Part shown: in pieces, positions 9,655 through 18,816 of the stretch | Numbering within the stretch: position 1 is the first letter of the stretch | Layout: each line of letters opens with the position of its first letter | Source of the DNA: an uncultured Myxococcales bacterium | GTDB lineage: Bacteria > Myxococcota_A > Bradymonadia > UBA7976 > VGTA01 | DNA length: 64,000 nucleotides | NCBI GenBank assembly: GCA_937146725.1 | Contig: CAKZRU010000071.1 | Span: 1-64,000, forward strand | Direction of reading: 5' to 3' | Notes under the pieces: generated by a model | The model's input: the letters and a program-made list of their open reading frames with translations, nothing else | What the model was told of the DNA's origin: nothing | Databases searched by the model: none | Made by a program: the position numbers and the translations under genes

Positions 9655-10338
9655 ATGATTATGAGCCAACTCGACTTATTTCCAAAGCCAAAACAGCTTT
9701 TAAGACACGAAGCCATTGAGCTTCTAAAGAGCTATTTAAATCAAGACCTTAGACCGATTGCTGATCAATTAGGCTTAACGCAAAAAAAACAAGCAATCTC
9801 CAATTATGGTTGGGCTGGACATACGGTCGAATGGTTATTAGGGAGTGCGCCTAATAATCAACAAGCTGCTGACTTTGGAGATTGGGAGCTTAAAGTGACC
9901 TGCTTGGAACGTTTAAACAAAGAAGATCAAAATCCTTTTGCTTGGCGAGTTCGAAATCATATCGCTCTTACCGGAGTTCAAGCAGCAGATTTAATCAAAA
10001 CGCCTTTTGAGCACAGCCATTTGTATGAAAAATGCCGTCACTTACTAATCGCCGGACGTGAATATATAGACTTTGAAGATCAAAGTTCACCTTTAATGGT
10101 TCTTTGCGAATATGACCTAAGTGATCATATCTTTGCTCAAGTGAAGCAAGAATATGAAAATATCCAATGGGCCCTAAGAGAGTTTGGATTAATGGGGTTA
10201 AAGGATACCCAAGGTGAGTATCTTGGTCTACAACAGGGTAGTGGCACCCGTGGTAATGCACGATTTATCGCCCGTAAAGCTTGGGTACGAGAGATGTTCA
10301 TGAATGGGCTTAGACACGAGCTCAAAGAAACTGTATAA
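9655..10338 (+). CDS. mutH: MutH/Sau3AI-like DNA endonuclease
   Basis: A 227-aa protein that resembles MutH, the strand-specific nicking endonuclease of methyl-directed mismatch repair, and the related Sau3AI fold. Seen: VEWLLG with Glu59, then QQAADFGDWELKV giving D73-x4-E78-x-K80, the PD-(D/E)xK-type metal site in MutH's order (E. coli E56, D70, E77, K79) with the spacing two residues shorter. A later GEYLGLQ segment matches MutH's GEYLQIR region. MutH is best known from Gammaproteobacteria, so a stand-alone copy here is notable. No methylase, MutS or MutL gene is beside it. A second ATG at 9661 is possible. It could instead be an orphan restriction-type nuclease. Confidence 0.75.
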   Translation: MIMSQLDLFPKPKQLLRHEAIELLKSYLNQDLRPIADQLGLTQKKQAISNYGWAGHTVEWLLGSAPNNQQAADFGDWELKVTCLERLNKEDQNPFAWRVRNHIALTGVQAADLIKTPFEHSHLYEKCRHLLIAGREYIDFEDQSSPLMVLCEYDLSDHIFAQVKQEYENIQWALREFGLMGLKDTQGEYLGLQQGSGTRGNARFIARKAWVREMFMNGLRHELKETV

Positions 10339-10375
10339 GCCTAGCGAATGATGCTAAACTGAAGTGAGAACCAAT

Positions 10376-11620
10376 ATGCAACAACAAGCAGAATCAAAGT
10401 CTATTAGTCTGAGCTCAATCTGGATGATTGTTTTTAGCATGTTACAAATCGTTGGTCTTTATCTGAGTGATAAACTGACAATGGAACATATCGGACTTAA
10501 ACTTGGAGACAAAACCGATAGTGGTTTGTGTGGAGCAAGTGAGTTGTTTTCTTGTAAGGCCGCGGCGGCAAGTTCATATAGCCAAATCGGAAGCTTACCC
10601 ATCGCTGTGATTGGTGAAGCCTATTATTTATGGGCGCTCGTCATGGTGATCATTATTCGTTTTATGCCTGAAAGATTTAGAAGTACAATTTGGCAAACCT
10701 TGGGGTTAAGCTCAATTTTAGGTGCTTTATACGCTTTATTCTTAGGTACTGTCAGCTTATTTGATCTTGGGTTTCTCTGCCCATTGTGTATGGGTCTTTA
10801 TGTCGTGAACTTTAGTACTTTGGCCCTGTTGTGGTGGCAGGGAGCAGTACAAATCAGTGCGATTACAAAAACGCTCACTACGCCGCTTCCTTGGGCCATG
10901 TCTATTTTGATGGTGTTTTCTTTAATTGGTGCACAATCCATATATGCAATGCGTTATAAAAATGAGTATCGCATTGCAAAACAGCGAATCAAAAAGCAAG
11001 AGAAGCCAGTTTTTCAAAAAGTAGAACTCGGTCAATCTCCAATCAAAGGTGAAAGCAGTGCGGCTTTAGTTATCGAGTTTAGTGATTTTCAATGCCCTTA
11101 TTGTAAACGCTTTACCAAATATCTAAAAGAGGCCTACGAACAAAGTCATATTGATCGTCCTTTCTCGGTCGCCTTTAAACATTTCCCACTGAGTTCACAA
11201 TGCAATCCACATATCAAAAGAGATTTGCACCCTAGAGCTTGTTATGCAGCAATGGCTTCAATTTGCGCTCAAGAACAAGGTCAATTTTGGGCGATGCATG
11301 ATGTTCTGTTTGAGCATCAACACGAATTGGAAGATGAGGATCTTAAAAATTATGCTCAAAGCCTAAACTTGGATATTCCTAAATTTATTGAATGTTTAAG
11401 CAGTGAAAGAGCTCAACAAAGACTAAGTAATGATATCAAACAAGGCGCTTCGGTAGGTGTCAGAGGTACACCCGCCTTTTTTGTGAATGGTTGGAACTTT
11501 AAAGGTGCTAAAAAGCCTCAAGCCATTAGAGAGGCTGTGGCAGAATATGCCTATGGGATTAAAACGACCTCAAAAGCAGAGGGTACTCCAAAAACTGAGA
11601 CTCCTGCTCCACAAAAATAA
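10376..11620 (+). CDS. VKOR-DsbA fusion: disulfide-bond forming membrane protein
   Basis: Fusion of a vitamin K epoxide reductase-type quinone-linked oxidase with a DsbA-like thioredoxin domain. The N-terminal membrane part has about five hydrophobic helices, a loop cysteine pair (LCGASELFSC) and the active-site CPLC near a later helix. After a short linker comes the thioredoxin-4/DsbA domain with FSDFQCPYCKRF and the cis-Pro loop RGTPAFFVNG. Together they could make disulfides in exported proteins and pass electrons to quinone, which suits a cell with many Cys-rich lipoproteins. I chose ATG 10376 over the in-frame GTG at 10364, since GTGAG then sits upstream as a weak ribosome site. Confidence 0.9.
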   Translation: MQQQAESKSISLSSIWMIVFSMLQIVGLYLSDKLTMEHIGLKLGDKTDSGLCGASELFSCKAAAASSYSQIGSLPIAVIGEAYYLWALVMVIIIRFMPERFRSTIWQTLGLSSILGALYALFLGTVSLFDLGFLCPLCMGLYVVNFSTLALLWWQGAVQISAITKTLTTPLPWAMSILMVFSLIGAQSIYAMRYKNEYRIAKQRIKKQEKPVFQKVELGQSPIKGESSAALVIEFSDFQCPYCKRFTKYLKEAYEQSHIDRPFSVAFKHFPLSSQCNPHIKRDLHPRACYAAMASICAQEQGQFWAMHDVLFEHQHELEDEDLKNYAQSLNLDIPKFIECLSSERAQQRLSNDIKQGASVGVRGTPAFFVNGWNFKGAKKPQAIREAVAEYAYGIKTTSKAEGTPKTETPAPQK

Positions 11621-11728
11621 AACAAATCGTGGATTTATACTCAATAGAGTACTGATTTAATCCAATTGAGCTAAGTCATCTCTTTTTGAGTTTGACCACT
11701 CAATAGAACAACAAGCAGAAAGAGTCAT

Positions 11729-12553
11729 ATGCAAACTCAAGCTATACAGTGGGAAGCGGATTTAGCCATCGCTAGACAGATCGCCGAAGGCGCCGGAGAA
11801 ATCATTAAATCATATTGGGGTCAAGATTTTAATATTGAGCATAAGGGTGTGGTAGATTTGGTGAGTGAAGTAGATCTTGCTGCCGAAGCCTATATCTTGC
11901 AAAAGCTCGCTCAATATCGGCCGCAAGATCTGATTATGGCCGAAGAAAGTGCCCATGATCTAAGCTATATCCAAAAGCATTTACAAAGCGATGCCGAACG
12001 TATTTGGTGTATTGATCCTTTAGATGGCACCACTAACTTTAGTCATGGCTTTCCACATTTTTGTGTCTCAATTGCTCTTTTAAAAGAAGGGTTACCAAAG
12101 GTTGGGGTCATTCATGATCCCATCAAGTCATTTACATTTTATGCCATCAAGGGACAAGGTGCCTACCTTAATGGTAAAAGGCTGCAAGTGAGCCAACAAA
12201 CTCAACTTGAAAAAGCTCTTTTAGCTACCGGCTTTCCTTATGACCGGCATACAAGCGAACAAGATAACACCCAACAAACTCGAGCTTTTTTAAAGCGCTG
12301 TCAGGGTTTAAGACGAGCCGGAGCCGCTGCTTTGGATCTAGCTTATGTAGCGGCCGGATGGCTTGATGGCTATTGGGAGTATAAGCTTAAGCCTTGGGAT
12401 ATTGCGGCAGGCTGTCTCATGGTTGAAGAAGCTGGCGGGACTATCAGTGATGCCTCTCAAGGCCAAAATTACCTAATCCAGGGGACAATGGTCAGTGCAG
12501 CAAGTCCTAGTTTACATCAAAAAATGCATAGTTGCTTGGAGAGCTGCTCATGA
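11729..12553 (+). CDS. suhB: Inositol monophosphatase family protein (SuhB-type)
   Basis: Mg-dependent, Li-sensitive phosphatase family acting on inositol-1-phosphate or similar sugar phosphates. Motifs in order: EES (metal ligand Glu, residue of about 72), the family signature WCIDPLDGTTNFSHGFP (about 92-108), and the C-terminal WDIAAGCLMVEEAGG. The length of 274 aa is normal. SuhB homologues can also act in rRNA transcription and maturation, which is not visible here. Its stop overlaps the next start as ATGA, so rsmG is probably translationally coupled. Confidence 0.92.
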   Translation: MQTQAIQWEADLAIARQIAEGAGEIIKSYWGQDFNIEHKGVVDLVSEVDLAAEAYILQKLAQYRPQDLIMAEESAHDLSYIQKHLQSDAERIWCIDPLDGTTNFSHGFPHFCVSIALLKEGLPKVGVIHDPIKSFTFYAIKGQGAYLNGKRLQVSQQTQLEKALLATGFPYDRHTSEQDNTQQTRAFLKRCQGLRRAGAAALDLAYVAAGWLDGYWEYKLKPWDIAAGCLMVEEAGGTISDASQGQNYLIQGTMVSAASPSLHQKMHSCLESCS

Positions 12554-13173
12554 ACCTAATAAAGCAAAGCATTAAAAGAGCGGGTCTAAGTGACCACTTA
12601 AGTGAGTCCTTAAGCGAGCAACAAATCGAAAGGATCGAAAGCTTTTTAGCTTTACGTGATACATGGGCTCAAACTCATAATCTAAGCGGTCCTAGAGCTT
12701 TACAATTACACAGTACCGACATCGTAGATGCACTTGCTGTTTATCTATCAATCGATACTCAATATCCACTGATCGATATTGGCAGTGGTAGTGGTGTACC
12801 AGGTTTAATGCTTGCTTGCCTACTGCCCGACTTGGAGATTCATCTGGTTGAACCCATTGCTAAACGCTGTGCCTTTATGAAAACCGTTTTATATAAGCTT
12901 GGCTTAAAAAATGTTAAAGTTCATCGAGGTCGTTGGCCAGAGCAAGCCTCAGCGATCGCCGTTAGTTCACAAGCCATGATGATTTCAAGAGCTGTGGTTT
13001 CACCCGAAGAATGGCCCTTATTAGCCCATAAGGCTCAACCGGCCGGTATCATGCAGATGCTCGCTCAACACCGTCCAGAATGGCCCTTAGAACAATACAC
13101 ACTCAAGCATGAACTTAAGTATTTTGATCCCGAAGGCGGTGAGCGCTTAATTCGGCGTTGGGTCCTCAACTAG
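12550..13173 (+). CDS. rsmG: 16S rRNA (guanine-527-N7)-methyltransferase RsmG
   Basis: SAM-dependent methyltransferase for G527 of 16S rRNA (GidB family). Seen: NLSGPR-type N-terminal motif, SAM-binding motif LIDIGSGSGVPGLMLA, then LVEPIAKRCAFM and MISRAV, in the family order. Start ATG 12550 overlaps the suhB stop by four bases and has GGAGAG 8-9 bases upstream; an in-frame TTG at 12532 is less likely. The product is 207 aa, normal for the family. It ends facing prfC, with about 50 bases between. Confidence 0.93.
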   Translation: MNLIKQSIKRAGLSDHLSESLSEQQIERIESFLALRDTWAQTHNLSGPRALQLHSTDIVDALAVYLSIDTQYPLIDIGSGSGVPGLMLACLLPDLEIHLVEPIAKRCAFMKTVLYKLGLKNVKVHRGRWPEQASAIAVSSQAMMISRAVVSPEEWPLLAHKAQPAGIMQMLAQHRPEWPLEQYTLKHELKYFDPEGGERLIRRWVLN

Positions 13174-13224
13174 AGCAAGCTTAATTCAAATGCTCAGTTT
13201 AAGTTTATGCGCCGATGAGTCAGC

Positions 13225-14808
13225 TTAGATTTCCATTGTAGACAGGAACTTAAGATCAGGATTTTGCTCAGCCGCATAATCAAGAGCCCACTGACTTTGT
13301 ACTAAGTAAGCAAGATTTCCGGCTATATCAAGATATAGGCGATGACGATTCTCACGCTTGAATTTTTCTAATACCAAAGGATCTTCTGCCGTAATCCACC
13401 GAGCTGCCCCTAGTGAAACCGGTTCAAAAATGGCTCTTACCTTATATTCAACCTCCAAGCGAGAACGAATCACATCAAACTGAAGATCACCCAAAGCACC
13501 AAGAATATAGTCAGAGCCATCTAATGGTCTAAAAAACTGTGCAGCACCTTCTTCTGATAACTGCTCAAGACCCTTGACCAAAGACTTAGACTTCATAGGG
13601 TCAAGTAAGCGAGCCCGACGGAAAAGTTCAGGGGCAAAGGCTGGAATCCCTGTAAACTTAAGCTGTTCTCCTTGAGTGAGCGTATCACCTACTTTCAGCC
13701 CACTATGAGTATGTAAGCCAATAATATCACCGGCAAAGGCCTCTTCGGTGACCACTCGATCTTGGGCCAAGAATGTAGTTGCATTATTGACAGTAAAATC
13801 TCGACCTAAGCGTACATGGCGCAGCTTCATTCGTCTTTGATAGCGACCCGAAGTAATACGCACAAAGGCCATACGATCATGATGTGCCTTATCTAAGTTT
13901 GCTTGAATCTTAAATACAAAACCGGTGAAGTTTTCCTCATCTGGCTCAACTGTCCGGGTGAGGGTATCACGAGCTTGAGGTTTGGGGGCAATCTCTACAA
14001 AAGCATCAAGTAGCTCTTGTACCCCAAAGTTATTGATCGCACTTCCAAAAAAGAAAGGCGTTTGCTCTCCTCGGGCAAAAGCTTCCGGATCAAAAGGATC
14101 AAGCGCCCCTAAAAGCTCAAGTTCATCTCTAAGCGTATCAGCTTTTTCTTTGCCAATATGATCGTCTAAAGTACCGTCATACAGGTCATCAATATACACT
14201 TGTTTATTCGCTTTGCCTCTAGCGGCTGCTTGATAAAAAACAACTCGCTTATTGAGCAGGTCATATACACCTTCAAAAGTACGTCCCATCCCGATAGGCC
14301 ATGTAAAAGGAATACAGCTAATATTCAGCTTTTCTTCGACATTTTCCATCAGCTCAAAAGGATCTAAAGCCTCTCGGTCTAGCTTATTCGCAAAGCTGAC
14401 CACTGGTGTAGTTCGCAACCGACATACATCCATGAGAGCTTGAGTACGCGCCTCCACACCTTTAGCAGCATCAAGTACCATTAAAGCAGAGTCTACCGCT
14501 GTTAATACACGGTAAGTGTCTTCACTAAAGTCTTCGTGACCCGGTGTATCCAAAAGATTTACCGCTCGATCTTTATAGTCAAAGCTCATCACTGCACTAC
14601 TGACCGAAATCCCACGTTCTTGCTCAACCTTTAAAAAGTCACTGGTCGTACTTCTATCCTTACTACGACCACGAACGGCACCGGCCATTTGAATCGCTCC
14701 TCCAAAAAGTAGGAGTTTTTCTGTAATTGTCGTTTTACCTGCATCGGGGTGACTAATGATCGCAAAGGTGCGTCGACGATTAATCTCTTGTTGAGGGTCT
14801 AGACTCAT
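13225..14808 (-). CDS. prfC: Peptide chain release factor 3
   Basis: Translational GTPase RF3, which recycles RF1/RF2 from the ribosome after termination. Seen: P-loop SHPDAGKTTITEKLL, switch/G2 region RGISVSSAVMSFDY, G3 LLDTPGHEDFSEDTYR, G4 FANKLDRE. The length of 527 aa matches the family. AAGGAG lies seven bases upstream of the ATG. It stands alone, convergent with rsmG. No residue is missing among the motifs checked. Confidence 0.95.
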   Translation of the reverse strand: MSLDPQQEINRRRTFAIISHPDAGKTTITEKLLLFGGAIQMAGAVRGRSKDRSTTSDFLKVEQERGISVSSAVMSFDYKDRAVNLLDTPGHEDFSEDTYRVLTAVDSALMVLDAAKGVEARTQALMDVCRLRTTPVVSFANKLDREALDPFELMENVEEKLNISCIPFTWPIGMGRTFEGVYDLLNKRVVFYQAAARGKANKQVYIDDLYDGTLDDHIGKEKADTLRDELELLGALDPFDPEAFARGEQTPFFFGSAINNFGVQELLDAFVEIAPKPQARDTLTRTVEPDEENFTGFVFKIQANLDKAHHDRMAFVRITSGRYQRRMKLRHVRLGRDFTVNNATTFLAQDRVVTEEAFAGDIIGLHTHSGLKVGDTLTQGEQLKFTGIPAFAPELFRRARLLDPMKSKSLVKGLEQLSEEGAAQFFRPLDGSDYILGALGDLQFDVIRSRLEVEYKVRAIFEPVSLGAARWITAEDPLVLEKFKRENRHRLYLDIAGNLAYLVQSQWALDYAAEQNPDLKFLSTMEI

Positions 14809-15025
14809 GTTTTACTCCTTATCATTGGCAAAGCAAGCGATGACGTGACTTTATGCTGATAGTCATAGAAAATGGCAAGAGTCCTGCGCTTAAATCTTAC
14901 TTTTTCTCTAGAAACTCACCCTTGATGCATCATGACTTGAGTCATTTTAGGCGGATTATCCTTTGTCCCACCAAAGCTCAATAAAAGTCCCAAAAAGCCT
15001 CTAAGTCTTGAATCGTTAATGGTAT

Positions 15026-16474
15026 TTACCTTAAGCTCAGCTGGGCAATTGTCATCGCTTGGGCAGTGCCCGGCATTTGATCAATAAAATATAGTTTATC
15101 TAGTTGATAGGCTTGATCTTCTGCTAAATCCCTAGCCAATGAAGGTGCAGAGGGAGCTAAATAACAGATTCTTTTAATATTTTTATGGGCTGCCAAAGTT
15201 AAAAGCCCGCTCAAAGGCCGACGCATGGCATGTATAATTAAAGATGAGATCACTTCGGGTGTTTCGGCCAAAGCCCTTCGGCCGTCTTGGGCGATAAACT
15301 TAACTTGATCTTCGACTTGGTTTAAATGAGCACTTTCTTGAGCACAGTCTATAGCCTCAGCCTCTAAATCAACTCCAATCCATTTAAGTTGAGGATATTC
15401 AAGCATAAGAGCAATGCTTAAAACTCCAATGCCACAGCCCAATTCAAAGATAGTCTGGGCATCTTGAGTGTTTTTGGCGGCAGGCTTGTTCTCGCTTTGT
15501 ATCTCTCTTGTTAAACCTAAGCAGTAAACTACAGTTTTACGTAAGCTTTCAAGAGTGCTTGGGCTCTGTGGTAGCCAAGCCGGTGGACGAGCAACAAACT
15601 TTAGCTTTCGGTCACATACCCATAACTGGGGTGGTGGGCCTGATAGATGTTGAAGGTCCAAGGCACTTTGAGCTTGATCTTGAAGTTTTGCGTCCGCATA
15701 AACCGTTAAATTTGGATAAGCATCCAATAAGTCCTTAAAGCAAAGTTGGCTTAGTACATCTTGGGCTTGTTTTAAGCGTTTTTGTCGCTCACTCGCCTTT
15801 AGACTTCCTCGATGAGTAAAGTCCTCAAAGTGCAAAATAAGCCACCGAGGAAGCCCGCCTCCCGCCTGTATACTCACTCTAGACAAGTAAAAACGGCTTC
15901 TTTTTTGATCTTGAGCTAAGTTTAAACGCAGTGCATGTTGATTGATCCACTGTGCGCATGTGGCAACTAAACTGCGTAAGACTTGTGGGTGATTGGGACA
16001 TAAAGCCAAGTCAATCGGTTGGCCCCAACGAGATCTCAGGGCAATCTGATACGTATCATGAGAAAGCGCAACGACCTTAGCTGTCACTCGTACTCGATAG
16101 CCCAAACGATCAGCGCTTTTAAGCCAAGAGACTGATATTTTGGATAAGTCACGACCACTTAACCGCTGTAAAGCGCCTAAATGACTTTGTTCTTGGCCCT
16201 CTTGCTGCTCTGCTTCAGACAGATGTCTTAGGCTACATCCTGTACATCGACGAGCTTGCTCACAGTTTAGCTGCTCATCTAAGACTTTGATTGTGTGTTC
16301 ATCATCAAGACGCTCACCAATCCACCGCCCCCAACCGGCATCATGCCAGCGTACAGCAACTTGCTCGTTAGGCTTGGTTAAAGGTACACAACGTACCTTG
16401 TTATTTACTTTGACAACCCCTAAGCCTGCCCAATTAAGACCTTCGATTGTGTAAAGGTCATGCTCTTGGCTCAT
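15026..16474 (-). CDS. TrmA/RlmD-family RNA methyltransferase homologue lacking catalytic residues
   Basis: Shaped like a 23S rRNA uracil-C5-methyltransferase: an N-terminal TRAM-like domain; Fe-S cysteines C71-x5-C77-x2-C80 and C159 (E. coli RlmD spacing 81/87/90/162); and a Rossmann domain with IFELGCGIGVLSIAL and GVDLEAEAIDCA. The catalytic motifs are lost. The DPAR/DPPR site reads HAMR (about 415). The nucleophile motif VSCNPxTLARD reads LAPSAPSLARD, with Pro441 in place of Cys. The terminal HxE, which holds the general base, reads QAM (Met474). SAM and Fe-S binding may remain, but the standard uracil-5 methylation chemistry should not. The frame is intact and the family's order is kept, so this looks like a selected pseudoenzyme or one with new chemistry rather than decay. 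Confidence 0.82.
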   Translation of the reverse strand: MSQEHDLYTIEGLNWAGLGVVKVNNKVRCVPLTKPNEQVAVRWHDAGWGRWIGERLDDEHTIKVLDEQLNCEQARRCTGCSLRHLSEAEQQEGQEQSHLGALQRLSGRDLSKISVSWLKSADRLGYRVRVTAKVVALSHDTYQIALRSRWGQPIDLALCPNHPQVLRSLVATCAQWINQHALRLNLAQDQKRSRFYLSRVSIQAGGGLPRWLILHFEDFTHRGSLKASERQKRLKQAQDVLSQLCFKDLLDAYPNLTVYADAKLQDQAQSALDLQHLSGPPPQLWVCDRKLKFVARPPAWLPQSPSTLESLRKTVVYCLGLTREIQSENKPAAKNTQDAQTIFELGCGIGVLSIALMLEYPQLKWIGVDLEAEAIDCAQESAHLNQVEDQVKFIAQDGRRALAETPEVISSLIIHAMRRPLSGLLTLAAHKNIKRICYLAPSAPSLARDLAEDQAYQLDKLYFIDQMPGTAQAMTIAQLSLR

Positions 16475-16538
16475 GAAATAATACTTAGGTGATATAAACT
16501 GTTTGGTTGGCTAAAAAGGCGCTGTATAGCGTAAGCGC

Positions 16539-18635
16539 TTACCAAGGAGCAATCGCATAGAAACGATCGATCTCTTGTACTCGAGTTTCAGCATTGGTCC
16601 AAATCACGCCGGCCACTTCCCAGAAGTTCTCAGTACTTTGAAGAACCCGACTATAAGTTCCGGCTAAACTACCACCAAGATAAATACGAATTGTCGCTTC
16701 AGATGCGCCATAATCAGCGGTAAATAGACCACCGGAACTGTAGTAGTGTACACCCACCAAGTATGGCCCAGGAATTGATGTTTGATCAGTAAACTCAGGA
16801 TCATTTAAGTTGATATTTTCTGGACCTGCACCATTTACATCGTCAATATCAAGCGACGGATTACCTACTGGACCTGTGGGTCCCCAATCGGGGTTTGGAT
16901 TAGCAAAATAACAATCATATGGAGATTGATTCCAAACTTGAGCATTAGGGTGACGGAAGTGTAAGTCAACGTCTGTACCTTCGGTGTCTGTCTCATTTGG
17001 ATCTCCCGGAGTGGTCCAAGTCAATTCTACGTGAATATCCTCATCAGGTAAGGAGTTTACGACAACCTCAACTTCTTGCTGTGGACAAGTATTGCTTGGT
17101 GCTGAGAAGCCAAGATCATCAGTCACCACTAGACCAAATACATATTCACCGGCAAGATCTACAAAGAATTGTGCGGTTGGGGTACTTGGATTATCTACCT
17201 CACCACCATCAGCCGGACGTAAAGGATTAAAGAAGCGCTCAACGGGTTGTGCTGTTGAACCATCAGGACGAGAGATGACGACCCATTCGTAGCTAATTGG
17301 GCGACCACTTGGACCATCAGAGTCTGTCGAAGCGGAAGCGTCCAAAGTAATAATCTCAAGAGGTAGTACATCAAGTCGAGTATTGTTCACTGCAGCAACC
17401 GGACAGGCATTAAGAGTACCACGGCCAATCACAGGAATACGTAATTCGGGTTGCTTAGCGGGATCATTGCTCACAATGATTAAAGTGCCTTCATATACAT
17501 CGGCTTCAGTTGGACTAAAGTTAATGGTAAAACTGTTTGAAGGACGCACTGCCGCTGCCGCAGGTAATTCAAAAGGCATTGCATCTTCAGCCAAAGCAAA
17601 GGCCGGAGAGCCTTCGTAACGGATGCTTGATACATTAAGGGCTTCGCCACCACAACTTTCTACAATGATCTCAGAAGGAGTGGTTGCCCCAATAAGGGCC
17701 GGTCCAAACTGTAAGGTAGATGTATCGCTTGAGCTTGAATCTGGGAAGAGAAGGTTTAGACATGGTGCAGCACCGTTGGCTACAATATTCACAGTCAAAT
17801 TATCTTGAATCGCACCATTCAGAGCAAAAACAACTTCACCAGAGTCTGGGCCTTCTGTAGGTGGTGCATAAGTCACTTGGAAAGTAACCGATTGCTGAGG
17901 GGATAACCCAGGCGTTCCATCATTATCGGGATCTAAAAGTGTGGTCACTGTGTCCGATGACCCAACTACATTTTCGTTACGTAACTGAATAGAAAAGTCT
18001 TCGTTGGTATTGAGGAAAACCTCAGTAAACATAACTGCTGCTGTACCTACATTGGTCAAAGTAAGGTCAAGAGTTTGCATCTCGCCGGCATTGACTCGTC
18101 CAAAATCCAAGGTCGTTGGGTTGGCTGCAATATCACCTGCAGAAATCACGCCTTGAATGGGAATGGTTAATTCACGAGGATCAGCGTTTGTCTGAATAAT
18201 AACCGATCCCCCAGCGCCGACTGCATCAGGCGTATAACGTAGTTTCAGTGCTAAAGCCTGATCCGGTTCAACGGTGATTGTTGCCGGAAAAAGATTACCT
18301 TGAGCGGGATCAATCCCCACAAAAAAGTCACCATTACTTGCGTCACTTTCTTCAGGATTAAAGGGTCTATAATCCAACTGATAAGACTCGCTATTTGCAA
18401 AGCTCCCGAGGAAGTCAGCTAAGAGTAAGTCACCCTCACCAATATTGCGAATGACCACGATCTGATCGATGGGAGCATCACCTGGTTGAGTCGCTGGAAA
18501 ACGAAATGTATCAGGAATAACTTCAATGACAGCACTGTCTCGCCCTGTAATTGTATCGTCACAGGCAATCAATGTCGAAAATAAGCCCATTAAAGTGACG
18601 AGAGCAAGCTTTCTCGTTAAAGCAAAATAGTTCAT
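16539..18635 (-). CDS. Choice-of-anchor-D (ASH/Hydin-like) lipoprotein
   Basis: A 698-aa predicted lipoprotein, with lipobox STLIAC and Cys25. It has at least three ASH/choice-of-anchor-D beta-sandwich repeats, with PTTLDFGRVNAGEMQTLDLT as the clearest, plus others near FRFPATQPGDAP and LQFGPALIGATTP. A PKD-like domain follows (TLDASASTDSDG, about 430-530). The C-terminal domain has DVDLHFRHPN, DCYFANPNPDWG and GVHYYSSGG, a module I know from other myxobacterial surface proteins, of unknown function. GGGGGA precedes the ATG. It is probably a cell-surface structural or binding protein; the ligand is unknown. Confidence 0.85.
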   Translation of the reverse strand: MNYFALTRKLALVTLMGLFSTLIACDDTITGRDSAVIEVIPDTFRFPATQPGDAPIDQIVVIRNIGEGDLLLADFLGSFANSESYQLDYRPFNPEESDASNGDFFVGIDPAQGNLFPATITVEPDQALALKLRYTPDAVGAGGSVIIQTNADPRELTIPIQGVISAGDIAANPTTLDFGRVNAGEMQTLDLTLTNVGTAAVMFTEVFLNTNEDFSIQLRNENVVGSSDTVTTLLDPDNDGTPGLSPQQSVTFQVTYAPPTEGPDSGEVVFALNGAIQDNLTVNIVANGAAPCLNLLFPDSSSSDTSTLQFGPALIGATTPSEIIVESCGGEALNVSSIRYEGSPAFALAEDAMPFELPAAAAVRPSNSFTINFSPTEADVYEGTLIIVSNDPAKQPELRIPVIGRGTLNACPVAAVNNTRLDVLPLEIITLDASASTDSDGPSGRPISYEWVVISRPDGSTAQPVERFFNPLRPADGGEVDNPSTPTAQFFVDLAGEYVFGLVVTDDLGFSAPSNTCPQQEVEVVVNSLPDEDIHVELTWTTPGDPNETDTEGTDVDLHFRHPNAQVWNQSPYDCYFANPNPDWGPTGPVGNPSLDIDDVNGAGPENINLNDPEFTDQTSIPGPYLVGVHYYSSGGLFTADYGASEATIRIYLGGSLAGTYSRVLQSTENFWEVAGVIWTNAETRVQEIDRFYAIAPW

Positions 18636-18816
18636 AAATGTCCCCCTTTGAGAGAGCGCTTGAGATAATATTAACTAAAGAACATTCAAGCTAAAGGAGA
18701 CTCATCATTAACAGTGCAAATTTCTACCCTTTGCTAAGTATTCATCAATCTGAATACAAAAAGCAGACAAGTTGCCTCACTTTATTGCTTCAATAAATGG
18801 GCTGATGTACTCGCTG

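Noticed and set aside
9655..10338. Complete restriction-modification system
   Set aside because: No methylase or specificity gene lies near the MutH-like gene; neighbours are housekeeping genes.
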